Assembly: GCA_959020865.1 (NCBI GenBank)
Contig: CAUEUD010000176.1
Coordinates: 1 to 7,928 of the forward strand
Direction: 5' to 3'
DNA from: Eubacterium limosum
GTDB lineage: Bacteria; Bacillota; Clostridia; Eubacteriales; Eubacteriaceae
Length of the DNA: 7,928 nt
Part shown: piece by piece, positions 1 to 6,390 of the stretch
Layout: each line of letters opens with the position of its first letter
How positions within the stretch are numbered: position 1 is the first letter of the stretch
Program-made: the position numbers and the translations under genes
Notes under the pieces: model-generated
What the model was told of the DNA's origin: nothing
Databases searched by the model: none
What the model saw: the letters and a program-made list of their open reading frames with translations, nothing else

Positions 1-1777
1 CGATCTGGTAGAAGAACGAAAGCTTTCAAAAGAACTGAGTGAAAAGAGCAAAGCTGCCAAAAGAAATAAGGAAAAACAGGAAGAGCCAGCGAGTGACAGC
101 TATGACGGCCTGTTCCAGCGCTCAGAGACCGGAAAGGTTTCGATTGATACAGAGATTCTTGATTTTATTGATGATGTCAATAAAGAGCTGGATGAATCGG
201 ACCCCCTGGAGGATTCCAACGAGACTTTGCCAGAGGAACAGCAGGAAAGCCTTTTTATACTTCCTGAAAAGAAGCAGAAGCAGAATAAAATTGTGGATGA
301 GCTTTTGGATTTATCCGATGATGATGAGAACCCTATAAACCCTCAAATGGAGGCTGACGAGGTTTATCATTTTCCAGAAACGACTTTGTTAAATCCGCCA
401 GCCTCCGGCTCTAAAAACAGAAAAGACGCAGTGGTTAAAAAGGCGAGGATTATCGAGGAAACCCTTTCTAATTTTGGCGTACATGCCAAAATCGTCGGGG
501 TGGATGTTGGTCCGAGCATTACCCGGTTTGAGCTTCAGCCTGACCCGGGTGTCAAGGTCAATAAGATTGTTAATCTGGCAGACGACCTGGCACTGAATCT
601 GGCGACCTCGGATATTCGTATTGAAGCGCCCATTCCAGGGAAAGCTGCGGTCGGCATTGAGGTGCCTAACGAGGAGAGCGTCATCGTCGGGCTGCGTGAG
701 ATCATTGAGACACCGGCCTTTGAAAAATTTAAAGGGCCTTTGCCCTTTGCGCTCGGCAAAACGCTGTCAGGGCAGAATATCATCGGGGATATCAGCAAGA
801 TGCCCCACGTACTCATCGCCGGGGCCACAGGTTCTGGTAAAAGTGTGTGTATCAACAGTATTATCATCAGTCTTTTGTACAAAGCTTCACCCGAAGATTT
901 ACGCTTTATCATGATTGACCCCAAAATGGTCGAGCTGAACCAGTATAACGCCATACCGCACCTTCTAATTCCAGTGGTCACAGACCCGAAAAAGGCATCC
1001 TATGCTCTGAATTGGGGGATTAAGGAAATGACAGACCGTTATCAGCTGTTCAAGGAAAGCGGCGTGCGTGACATTGACGGCTATAATGAGCTGATGGCTG
1101 ACCAGGGCGGGGAAAAGCTGCCGCGGATCGTCATTGTGGTTGACGAGCTGGCCGACCTGATGATGACATCGCCCAAGGAATGTGAAAATGCGATCTGTCG
1201 TATTGCGCAGCTGGCCAGAGCCTGTGGAATTCATCTGATCATCGCGACACAAAGACCCTCGGTGGATGTTATCACCGGGCTGATCAAAGCGAATATTCCA
1301 TCCCGTATTGCTTTTTCGGTGGCGTCTAATACAGACTCCCGAACCATTCTTGATATGGCCGGGGCTGAAAAGCTGCTGGGCAAAGGGGATATGCTTTACT
1401 ATCCCGTCGGAAAATCAAAACCCCTGCGTGTACAGTGTACCTTTGTATCGGACGCAGAAATCAACCGCGTGATCAATGCGGTCAAACCGAAAAAACAGCC
1501 AACCTATAATGATGAGATTGAAGAGGCAATTAACGAGCCACAGGAAGAAGAGGAAGCCAAAGAGGATGACCTGGATCCGCTGTTTGACCAGGCAGTGGAG
1601 ACAGCCTTTACCTATAATCAGGTATCGACCTCCATGCTTCAGCGCAAGCTGAAAGTTGGCTATGCCCGGGCGGGAAGACTTATTGATTCCCTTGAGCAAA
1701 AGGGCATTATCTCAGGGCCAAACGGCAGCAAGCCGCGAACCCTGCTGATGACACAGGAAGAATACTACAGGAGGTGA
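1..1777 (+). CDS. ftsK: DNA translocase FtsK/SpoIIIE, 5'-truncated by the window edge
   Basis: This is a hexameric ATP-driven double-stranded DNA pump acting at the division or sporulation septum to move chromosomes. The frame is open from base 2 (591 visible codons, stop TGA 1775-1777), so the N-terminal membrane segments and true start lie upstream; the ATG at 227 is an internal Met and should not be used as the start. Visible residues 1 to about 130 are a charged, acidic linker. The motor follows, with Walker A GATGSGKS at visible residues 274-281 (bases 821-844), Walker B IVIVVDELADLMM at about 376-388, and the family segment ATQRPSVDVITGLIKANIPS. The C-terminal gamma winged helix (about 525-585) contains KVGYARAGRLIDSLEQKGI and GPNGSKPR, the part that reads DNA polarity motifs in this family. 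The gene is the first of a tight run with rimO and pgsA. Family assignment is certain; FtsK versus SpoIIIE role cannot be decided without the N-terminus. Confidence 0.96.
   Translation, partial: DLVEERKLSKELSEKSKAAKRNKEKQEEPASDSYDGLFQRSETGKVSIDTEILDFIDDVNKELDESDPLEDSNETLPEEQQESLFILPEKKQKQNKIVDELLDLSDDDENPINPQMEADEVYHFPETTLLNPPASGSKNRKDAVVKKARIIEETLSNFGVHAKIVGVDVGPSITRFELQPDPGVKVNKIVNLADDLALNLATSDIRIEAPIPGKAAVGIEVPNEESVIVGLREIIETPAFEKFKGPLPFALGKTLSGQNIIGDISKMPHVLIAGATGSGKSVCINSIIISLLYKASPEDLRFIMIDPKMVELNQYNAIPHLLIPVVTDPKKASYALNWGIKEMTDRYQLFKESGVRDIDGYNELMADQGGEKLPRIVIVVDELADLMMTSPKECENAICRIAQLARACGIHLIIATQRPSVDVITGLIKANIPSRIAFSVASNTDSRTILDMAGAEKLLGKGDMLYYPVGKSKPLRVQCTFVSDAEINRVINAVKPKKQPTYNDEIEEAINEPQEEEEAKEDDLDPLFDQAVETAFTYNQVSTSMLQRKLKVGYARAGRLIDSLEQKGIISGPNGSKPRTLLMTQEEYYRR
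1769..1777 (+). promoter_or_regulatory. Perfect Shine-Dalgarno for rimO, embedded in the ftsK stop
   Basis: AGGAGGTGA is fully complementary to the 16S rRNA 3' end. It is formed by the last two Arg codons and TGA stop of ftsK. AGGAGG lies 7 nt before the GTG at 1782. It fixes the GTG as the rimO start and suggests coupled translation. Confidence 0.85.
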
Positions 1778-1781
1778 CAGA

Positions 1782-3122
1782 GTGAAGAAAATCCATATCA
1801 CAACCCTGGGCTGTGATAAAAATACCGTAGACGCTCAGCAGATGCTGGGAATGCTCGCGGAAAACGGCTATACCATTGAACCCGACCCCGCACAGGCTGA
1901 AGTTATTGTGGTCAATACCTGCTGCTTTATCCAGGCGGCCAAGGAGGAATCCATCGAGTATATTCTTGAATACGCCGGCTATAAGGAAAGTGGGCCGTGT
2001 GAAATCCTGATAGCAGCAGGCTGTATGGCGGAGCGCTATCATAAAGAGCTGGCGGAGGAGATGCCTGAGGTTGACGGCTTTTTAGGGGTGGGACATATTG
2101 ACAACATCATTGATCTGATTAAAGACATTGAAGGCGGAAAGGGAGGAGAAACGCTCTCTGGAAATATCGACCGCCCTTATGTGGAAGAAATGCCCCGTTA
2201 TATCGAGGACAACACCATTACAGCCTATCTGAAAATCAGTGAAGGCTGTGACCATCACTGCACCTACTGTGTGATTCCCAAAATTCGCGGGAGGCACCGG
2301 AGCCGCAGTCCAGAGGCTATTTATAAAGAAGCGGCTTATCTGGAGAAAAAGGGTGTCAGGGAGCTGATCATTATCGCCCAGGACATCACCCAGTATGGAA
2401 ACGATCTGGATGGGGAGATAAATCTGGCAGGACTGCTGAACCGGCTGTCGGAGGATTTTTCCTTCCACTGGATACGTCTGCTCTATATGTATCCTGAGGG
2501 CATCACAGAAGAGCTTCTGGATGTGATCGTCAGCCATGACAACATCTGTCATTATTTTGATATTCCAATCCAGCATACTGAGGATAAAATTTTAAAACGC
2601 ATGGGGCGTCCAGTTAACAAAAAACATCTTTTTGAACAGATTGGGCTGATCCGAAAAAAACTGCCTGACGCGGTACTCAGGACAGCGATCATCACTGGTT
2701 TTCCCGGTGAGACAGAGGAAGACCATGAGGGGCTGCTCGCCTCGCTAAGAGCGCTTAAAATCAACCGATTGGGTGTATTTAAATACTCGCAGGAGGAAGG
2801 AACCCCTGCGGCGGAGTTTCCGGATCAGGTGGATGAAGCGGTTATGGAAAGACGTTGGAATGAAATATACAGACAGCAGGAGGGCATAACGACTGAAGCC
2901 AATGAGGCCTTTGTCGGCAGAAGCCTGGACGTTTTAATAGAGGAAATGGAATCGCCGGGAACCTATTCCGGGCGAACCTATGGTGATGCACCAGAAATTG
3001 ATTGTATGGTTTTTGCCAATAGCGGGGAAGAGGTATTAGACATTGGCAATTTCTATAAAGTAAAAATAATCCAGACACTGGATTATGATTTGATAGGAGA
3101 TGTAGAAAATGAACTTACCTAA
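1782..3122 (+). CDS. rimO: Ribosomal protein uS12 methylthiotransferase RimO
   Basis: This is a cytoplasmic radical-SAM enzyme that adds a methylthio group to a conserved aspartate of ribosomal protein S12. The protein has 446 aa, normal for the family. The N-terminal UPF0004 domain carries the cysteines for the auxiliary 4Fe-4S cluster: C11 in TLGCDKN, C47 (with an adjacent C48) in NTCCFI, and C81 in AAGCMAERY. The radical-SAM CxxxCxxC is C156/C160/C163 in EGCDHHCTYCVIPKIRGR. The last roughly 65 residues (EAFVGRSLDVLIEE onward) fit a TRAM domain. The opening TLGCDKN and the segment IPKIRGRHRSR favour RimO over the tRNA enzymes MiaB and MtaB. The start is GTG at 1782, 4 nt after the ftsK stop, behind a perfect ribosome binding site. 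It lies in an apparent ftsK-rimO-pgsA operon and overlaps pgsA by 14 bp. Confidence 0.95.
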   Translation: MKKIHITTLGCDKNTVDAQQMLGMLAENGYTIEPDPAQAEVIVVNTCCFIQAAKEESIEYILEYAGYKESGPCEILIAAGCMAERYHKELAEEMPEVDGFLGVGHIDNIIDLIKDIEGGKGGETLSGNIDRPYVEEMPRYIEDNTITAYLKISEGCDHHCTYCVIPKIRGRHRSRSPEAIYKEAAYLEKKGVRELIIIAQDITQYGNDLDGEINLAGLLNRLSEDFSFHWIRLLYMYPEGITEELLDVIVSHDNICHYFDIPIQHTEDKILKRMGRPVNKKHLFEQIGLIRKKLPDAVLRTAIITGFPGETEEDHEGLLASLRALKINRLGVFKYSQEEGTPAAEFPDQVDEAVMERRWNEIYRQQEGITTEANEAFVGRSLDVLIEEMESPGTYSGRTYGDAPEIDCMVFANSGEEVLDIGNFYKVKIIQTLDYDLIGDVENELT

Positions 3123-3654
3123 CAAAATTACCATGGCCCGAATCATTATGATTCCATTCTTTATTATTGCCCTGCTGGTCAATTTCCCATTCCACGAGCC
3201 CATCGCAGTGGTGATTTTTATTGTCGCCTCTGCCTCTGACGCGGTGGACGGGCATCTTGCCAGAAGCCGAAATCTGATTACGGATTTCGGAAAATTTATG
3301 GACCCGCTGGCCGATAAGCTGCTGACTTGTTCAGCGTTTATCTGTCTGGTTGAGCTCCAGATGATCCCATCCTGGGTGGTGATCATCATCATTGCCCGCG
3401 AATTTGCTATTACAGGTCTCCGGACACTGGCGGCCTCCGACGGCATTGTCATTGCCGCCAGCAAATGGGGCAAGGCCAAAACCATTTCCCAGATGATTGC
3501 GATCATCGCATTGCTGCTGGTCAACTGGCCGGTTATGGCATTCCCCGCATTGCTGCTGTTCGGTAACATCATGGTTTATGTTGCCCTGGCCCTGACCCTT
3601 ATTTCAGGTATTGATTATTTCAGACTGAACAAGGGTGTTTTTAGAAGTATGTAA
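3109..3654 (+). CDS. pgsA: CDP-diacylglycerol--glycerol-3-phosphate 3-phosphatidyltransferase
   Basis: This is an integral membrane enzyme making phosphatidylglycerol phosphate from CDP-diacylglycerol and glycerol 3-phosphate, the committed step to phosphatidylglycerol and cardiolipin. The protein has 181 aa, the usual size. The complete CDP-alcohol phosphotransferase motif is visible: D44, D47-G48, A51-R52, G61, D65 and D69 in DAVDGHLARSRNLITDFGKF and the following MDPLADK; the four aspartates bind metal and substrate. Several hydrophobic segments (about residues 8-25, 31-43, 84-98, 120-140, 145-170) fit membrane helices. The N-terminal MNLPNKITMARI is typical of PgsA. The start ATG overlaps the end of rimO by 14 bp and has AGGAGA at 3095-3100 with 8 nt spacing, so translation is likely coupled. 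Other CDP-alcohol transferases are possible, but the motif context and gene order favour PgsA. Confidence 0.93.
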   Translation: MNLPNKITMARIIMIPFFIIALLVNFPFHEPIAVVIFIVASASDAVDGHLARSRNLITDFGKFMDPLADKLLTCSAFICLVELQMIPSWVVIIIIAREFAITGLRTLAASDGIVIAASKWGKAKTISQMIAIIALLLVNWPVMAFPALLLFGNIMVYVALALTLISGIDYFRLNKGVFRSM

Positions 3655-3693
3655 ATCTGGTGAGCTGCCAGGAAATAAATTAACATTAAAAAT

Positions 3694-3723
3694 AGGAGAC
3701 CGCGCGTTTGTCAGCGGTCTCTT
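3694..3723 (+). terminator. Terminator-like hairpin after pgsA (weak U tract)
   Basis: GAGACCGC (3696-3703) pairs perfectly with GCGGTCTC (3714-3721) across a 10-nt loop. A-T and G-T pairs extend the stem to 10 bp at its base. It sits 39 nt after the pgsA stop, where the operon should end, but only TT then AAG follows instead of a run of T. It may therefore be a weak or leaky terminator, or a processing hairpin. Confidence 0.5.
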
Positions 3724-3726
3724 AAG

Positions 3727-3871
3727 TTGAAAATGGAAAGTTGAAAGTGGAAAGTTAAGGAGCGTTTTTGTTGCACAAAAACGATTTAAAGAACGGCCGC
3801 AGCCGTATCTGTATCAAATTCGCAAAGCGAATTTGTTCCATAACTTTCCACTTTCCATTTTTAACTTTCCA
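3727..3871. repeat. MITE-like palindromic element with heptad-repeat arms and three internal hairpins
   Basis: The two ends are inverted repeats of 35 nt each (3727-3761 and 3837-3871). Each arm is five degenerate 7-nt units of the form TKGAAAR. The left arm reads TTGAAAA, TGGAAAG, TTGAAAG, TGGAAAG, TTAAGGA. The reverse complement of the right arm reads TGGAAAG, TTAAAAA, TGGAAAG, TGGAAAG, TTATGGA. The 75-nt core is mostly three hairpins: CGTTTTTGT/ACAAAAACG (3763-3783, 9 bp), ACGGC/GCCGT (3793-3806, 5 bp) and CAAATTCGC/GCGAATTTG (3815-3835, 9 bp). No ORF of its own is present. The architecture suggests a non-autonomous mobile or dispersed repeat; copy number elsewhere is unknown from this window. 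It ends 9 nt before the ribosome binding site of the next gene. Confidence 0.75.
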
Positions 3872-3880
3872 CTAAAAATT

Positions 3881-3885
3881 GGAGG
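3881..3885 (+). promoter_or_regulatory. Ribosome binding site fixing the ndpA-like start
   Basis: GGAGG lies 4 nt before the ATG at 3890. It decides for this start over the in-frame TTG at 3833. The TTG lies inside the third hairpin and would translate the repeat arm as a spurious N-terminus. Confidence 0.8.
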
Positions 3886-3889
3886 TTTT

Positions 3890-4900
3890 ATGGAAATTGA
3901 CGTTCATGTAAAAAGAGCAATTTTACACATTCTGGATACGGGTGCGGGGATTCCGGTGCTTTCGGATACACTGCTGGGGCTGCCCATCGGTATTCAGGAA
4001 TATTTATACAAACATCTGACCCGGGCTATGAAGGATCCGGATATTAAGAGAACCCAGTTTGTGGACCCGCCAAGCCGTTTTTGTGAGCTGGTACAGCAGT
4101 ATAAAAAGGATGACGAAAGCTTTATCTCTGTCAGCCAGGAAATCGCAAGCCTGCTCTTCGATTTTATGGTGGAGAATGTCGGGGTGCCGTCGGCGGATCT
4201 GCTGGTGGTCGATTTTATTGGCGACGGAGAGCCCTATTTGGGTGTTTTAAAGCTGAATTACAAGCACAGCTATATCCACTATGTCGACCATGAGGACGGC
4301 CGTTTAAATGATATTCTGCGTCAGCCCTGCTCACTGCCCACAGAAGGGCAGCGGCTGGATGAGTTTGTGATCATCAATTTAAATACCGATCAGATTTTTC
4401 TCAAGGAAAAGAAGTTTGAGATTGATGATAAAAAGGAGTACTATCTCTCCAACCGCCTGGTTTTATGCGAGGATGTGCTCTCTGAAAAGCAGACATTTGA
4501 TATTGTGGAAAAGACCGTTAAAAAAATTATCGCCAGCGAGTATAACGGCGATATTGAAAAACTGAACACCGTCAAGCGGGTCATTGCCGACGACTACGAG
4601 TCAGACTCGGTCATTGATATGGACAGTATTGCCCAGGCCACCTTTGGCGATGATTTTACAGTGAAGGAACGCTTCAGGGAGGAGGCTGCCAAGAAAGGGC
4701 TTACCCAGCGCAAAGTGGAGGTAACCGATAATATCGAAAGCAAAATCTTTAAAAAACAGAAGTTTGTCACCGATTCTGGCATAGAGCTCTCGATTCCAAC
4801 AGACTACCTCTTGCGGGAAGACATCGTGGAGTTCAGAAATAACCCTGACGGAACCATCTCGGTGGAGATCAAAAATATAGAAGGATTTGTGCCGAAATAA
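3890..4900 (+). CDS. Nucleoid-associated protein, NdpA/YejK family
   Basis: The protein has 336 aa with start ATG 3890. It fits the 37-kDa nucleoid-associated protein family (E. coli YejK is 335 aa), whose members co-fractionate with the bacterial nucleoid; the molecular role is poorly defined. The recognition is from overall pattern: an N-terminal IDVHVKRAILHILD with a following DTLLGL strand-helix, a central block ending with PYLGVLKLNYK then HYVDHEDGR, and a C-terminal ATFGDDFTVKERFREEAAKK followed by GIELSIPTDYL and DGTISVEIKNIEG. The last three match the layout of YejK's C-terminus. No signal peptide or membrane segment is seen, and the protein is acidic and cytoplasmic. It is not part of the usual pgsA-cinA-recA order, so it looks like an insertion. 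A clear promoter was not found; the leader holds the palindromic element. The 47-codon ORF starts 12 bp downstream. Confidence 0.82.
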   Translation: MEIDVHVKRAILHILDTGAGIPVLSDTLLGLPIGIQEYLYKHLTRAMKDPDIKRTQFVDPPSRFCELVQQYKKDDESFISVSQEIASLLFDFMVENVGVPSADLLVVDFIGDGEPYLGVLKLNYKHSYIHYVDHEDGRLNDILRQPCSLPTEGQRLDEFVIINLNTDQIFLKEKKFEIDDKKEYYLSNRLVLCEDVLSEKQTFDIVEKTVKKIIASEYNGDIEKLNTVKRVIADDYESDSVIDMDSIAQATFGDDFTVKERFREEAAKKGLTQRKVEVTDNIESKIFKKQKFVTDSGIELSIPTDYLLREDIVEFRNNPDGTISVEIKNIEGFVPK

Positions 4901-4912
4901 GAAGGTGTGTGG

Positions 4913-5056
4913 ATGCGATACCGGATCAGAGCATCCAAAGAAAAATCCTTTGTTGTTCTTCAGATAGACAACTCTGAATCAATGTTTAATAACATTGCAG
5001 AATTTTACCAGAAACAGTATAATGATAAGGGCCGGAGTTTTATGAATCCCGGCTGA
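4913..5056 (+). CDS. Hypothetical 47-aa protein between ndpA-like gene and cinA
   Basis: I do not recognise this protein. An ATG-started frame of 47 codons ends at TGA 5054-5056. It begins MRYRIRASKEKSFVVLQ and ends NDKGRSFMNPG. AGGTG (4903-4907) lies 5 nt before the ATG, a moderate ribosome binding site; a GTG at 4907 is an in-frame alternative two codons upstream. It lies 12 bp after the ndpA-like stop and 22 bp before cinA, so it is likely co-transcribed. The sequence has a basic start, one short beta-like stretch (SFVVLQID), then an amphipathic helix-like stretch (MFNNIAEFYQKQY); there are no cysteines and no membrane segment. It fills most of the 178-bp gap, which argues for a real gene, but a chance ORF or the remnant of a longer gene cannot be excluded. 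Confidence 0.5.
   Translation: MRYRIRASKEKSFVVLQIDNSESMFNNIAEFYQKQYNDKGRSFMNPG
4980..4997. repeat. Small AT-rich inverted repeat in the 47-codon ORF
   Basis: CAATGTT (4980-4986) and AACATTG (4991-4997) form a perfect 7-bp stem with loop TAAT. It is short and AT-rich, so it may be chance; it could equally be a regulator site or a weak RNA hairpin upstream of cinA. Confidence 0.3.
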
Positions 5057-5078
5057 ATTGACATAAGGAGATGGAATT

Positions 5079-6320
5079 ATGAATTGTGAGCTCGTTTCAG
5101 TTGGAACAGAACTTTTAACGGGAGACACCTTAAATACCAATGTTATGTTTTTATCCAAGGAATTGTCCATAAATGGCTTTTCGGTGCTTTACCATACCAC
5201 GGTGGGCGATAACCCGGGGCGCCTGAAATCTGTCATCATGCGGGCCCTGACCCGCAGTGATCTGATTATCACGACCGGCGGCCTTGGACCGACCCAGGAT
5301 GATCTGACAAAGGAGACCATTGCGGAAATTTTTGGCATGGAAATGGAACAGCGGCCAGAAATTGTCGCGAAGCTCAAAGCGTTTTTTGACCGCCGCGGGG
5401 TAGAAATGACAGAGAATAACCTCCGCCAGTCCTACGTGCCAAAGGGCGGCGTCATGCTGCCCAATCCCAGAGGTACCGCTCCGGGAATTATGATTGAGAA
5501 GGACGGAAAGACCGTGATCATGCTGCCAGGACCACCACATGAAATGATGGGCATGTATGAGGACTGTGTGGAGCCCATCCTGCACCAGCTGAAAAACCAG
5601 CTCGTGATCTCACGCTATTACAATCTTTCGGATATTGGTGAATCCACTGTGGAGGACACCATCATGGACATCATTGACCGGCAGGATAATCCAACGGTTG
5701 CTACCTATGCCAAGCTGGGCGAGGTGATGATCCGCCTGACAGCCAATGGGGATGATCCTGAAACCATTAATGCATTGCTGGACCGGTATGAGAAGATCAT
5801 CATCGAACGCTTTGGCGACCATATTTTCACACATTCCCAGGACAGTCTGGATGTGACTGTCGGTAAACTTTTAATGGAAAAGGGCCTGACCGTCGCGCTG
5901 GCCGAATCCTGCACCGGAGGCCTTGTGGCCTCAAAGCTGGCAGAGATTCCCGGAATTTCAGCGTCATTAAAAATGGGGCTGGTTACTTACTCCAATGAAG
6001 CTAAAATGCAGCTTTTAAAGGTGAGCTCAGAAACGCTTGACCGCTATGGCGCAGTCAGCGAGCAGACCGCGCGGGAGATGTGCGAGCACCTTAAGGAAAT
6101 TTCAGGATGTGATATTACCGCGTCTGTCACGGGTATTGCCGGGCCTGGCGGCGGATCGCCGGAAAAACCTGTAGGACTTGTATACGTGGGGGTTTGCGCC
6201 AATGGAAAAACCGCCATTAAAAAATATCTCTTTGAAGGCAGTCGAAAGATTGTTCAATTGCGCACCGCCAATAAAGTTTTTCACTTAATTCGCGAAGCAA
6301 TCCTTGACAAAACAGAATGA
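5079..6320 (+). CDS. cinA: CinA: competence/damage-inducible protein, NMN amidohydrolase
   Basis: A 413-aa two-domain CinA of full length. Residues 1 to about 170 form the MoaB/MogA-like (COG1058) domain, with VGTELLTGDTLNTN near the N-terminus and TTGGLGPTQDDLT at 65-77; in characterised homologues this domain has ADP-ribose pyrophosphatase-type activity. A linker region (about 175-250) leads to the C-terminal PncC-type domain, with ALAESCTGG around 273-281 (S277 in the serine position of the family) and TGIAGPGGGSPEKPVG at 351-366. The PncC domain deamidates nicotinamide mononucleotide in pyridine-nucleotide salvage. Both activities are family knowledge. AAGGAG (5065-5070) precedes the ATG by 8 nt. 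The protein is cytoplasmic. cinA directly upstream of recA is a widespread Firmicute arrangement linked with competence and recombination; here recA also has its own promoter inside the end of cinA. Confidence 0.95.
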   Translation: MNCELVSVGTELLTGDTLNTNVMFLSKELSINGFSVLYHTTVGDNPGRLKSVIMRALTRSDLIITTGGLGPTQDDLTKETIAEIFGMEMEQRPEIVAKLKAFFDRRGVEMTENNLRQSYVPKGGVMLPNPRGTAPGIMIEKDGKTVIMLPGPPHEMMGMYEDCVEPILHQLKNQLVISRYYNLSDIGESTVEDTIMDIIDRQDNPTVATYAKLGEVMIRLTANGDDPETINALLDRYEKIIIERFGDHIFTHSQDSLDVTVGKLLMEKGLTVALAESCTGGLVASKLAEIPGISASLKMGLVTYSNEAKMQLLKVSSETLDRYGAVSEQTAREMCEHLKEISGCDITASVTGIAGPGGGSPEKPVGLVYVGVCANGKTAIKKYLFEGSRKIVQLRTANKVFHLIREAILDKTE

Positions 6321-6332
6321 TTTCTTTATAAT
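6304..6332 (+). promoter_or_regulatory. Consensus sigma-A promoter for recA
   Basis: TTGACA (6304-6309) and TATAAT (6327-6332) both match the consensus perfectly, with an optimal 17-nt spacer. The -35 lies in the last codons of cinA. Transcription should begin near 6339-6341, giving a leader of about 50 nt before the recA ATG. Confidence 0.9.
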
Positions 6333-6345
6333 ATAGATAGTGATA

Positions 6346-6357
6346 GAACGAACGTTC
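6346..6357. promoter_or_regulatory. LexA-like SOS operator at recA
   Basis: GAAC, 4 nt, GTTC (6346-6349 and 6354-6357) matches the core of the Gram-positive LexA box CGAAC-N4-GTTCG, lacking only the outermost C and G (A on both sides here). It lies about 5-18 nt downstream of the predicted transcription start of a consensus promoter, a fitting place for repression of a strong promoter. No lexA gene is in the window. Confidence 0.75.
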
Positions 6358-6374
6358 ACAGAACGCTTTGTGAA
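6355..6374 (+). other. Possible hairpin in the recA leader
   Basis: TTCACAGA (6355-6362) can pair with TTTGTGAA (6367-6374), with one G-T pair and loop ACGC, giving 8 bp. Its left arm shares three bases with the right half of the LexA-like site. It leaves the ribosome binding site at 6379 free. It may be chance. Confidence 0.35.
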
Positions 6375-6378
6375 AATA

Positions 6379-6384
6379 GAGGAG
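6379..6384 (+). promoter_or_regulatory. Ribosome binding site fixing the recA start
   Basis: GAGGAG lies 6 nt before ATG 6391. The in-frame GTG at 6340 coincides with the predicted transcription start and has no ribosome binding site on the recA transcript, so it is rejected as the start. Confidence 0.85.
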
Positions 6385-6390
6385 AAAAGT

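Noticed and set aside
39..338. Open frame of 99 codons at the left edge
   Set aside because: It is in a different frame over the FtsK linker, which is open from base 2 and joins directly to the FtsK motor; the 99-aa product is Arg/Met/Ser-rich low-quality sequence.
535..981. Minus-strand open frames opposite ftsK, rimO, pgsA, cinA and recA
   Set aside because: They lie antisense to well-recognised conserved genes, have no ribosome binding sites of note, and read as low-complexity shadow protein.
227..1777. ATG 227 as the start of the FtsK gene
   Set aside because: The same frame is open back to base 2 with protein-like sequence, and no ribosome binding site precedes 227.
3763..3783. CGTTTTTGT/ACAAAAACG hairpin as an intrinsic terminator
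   Set aside because: The stem is AT-rich and is followed by ATTTAAAG, not a T run; it fits better as part of the palindromic element.
3724..3873. CRISPR array in the repeat-rich gap after pgsA
   Set aside because: The repeats are 7-nt degenerate units in facing arms with hairpins between; there are no regular spacers or 25-40-nt direct repeats, and no cas genes.
3833..3889. TTG 3833 as an upstream start for the ndpA-like gene
   Set aside because: It would translate the right arm of the repeat, has no ribosome binding site, and a GGAGG site points to ATG 3890.
5058..5063. TTGACA before cinA as a -35 element
   Set aside because: No -10-like hexamer occurs 16-18 nt downstream (the position reads GAATTG), and it lies next to the ribosome binding site.
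6340..6390. GTG 6340 as the recA start, adding 17 residues
   Set aside because: It falls at the predicted transcription start and across the operator; GAGGAG with proper spacing supports ATG 6391.
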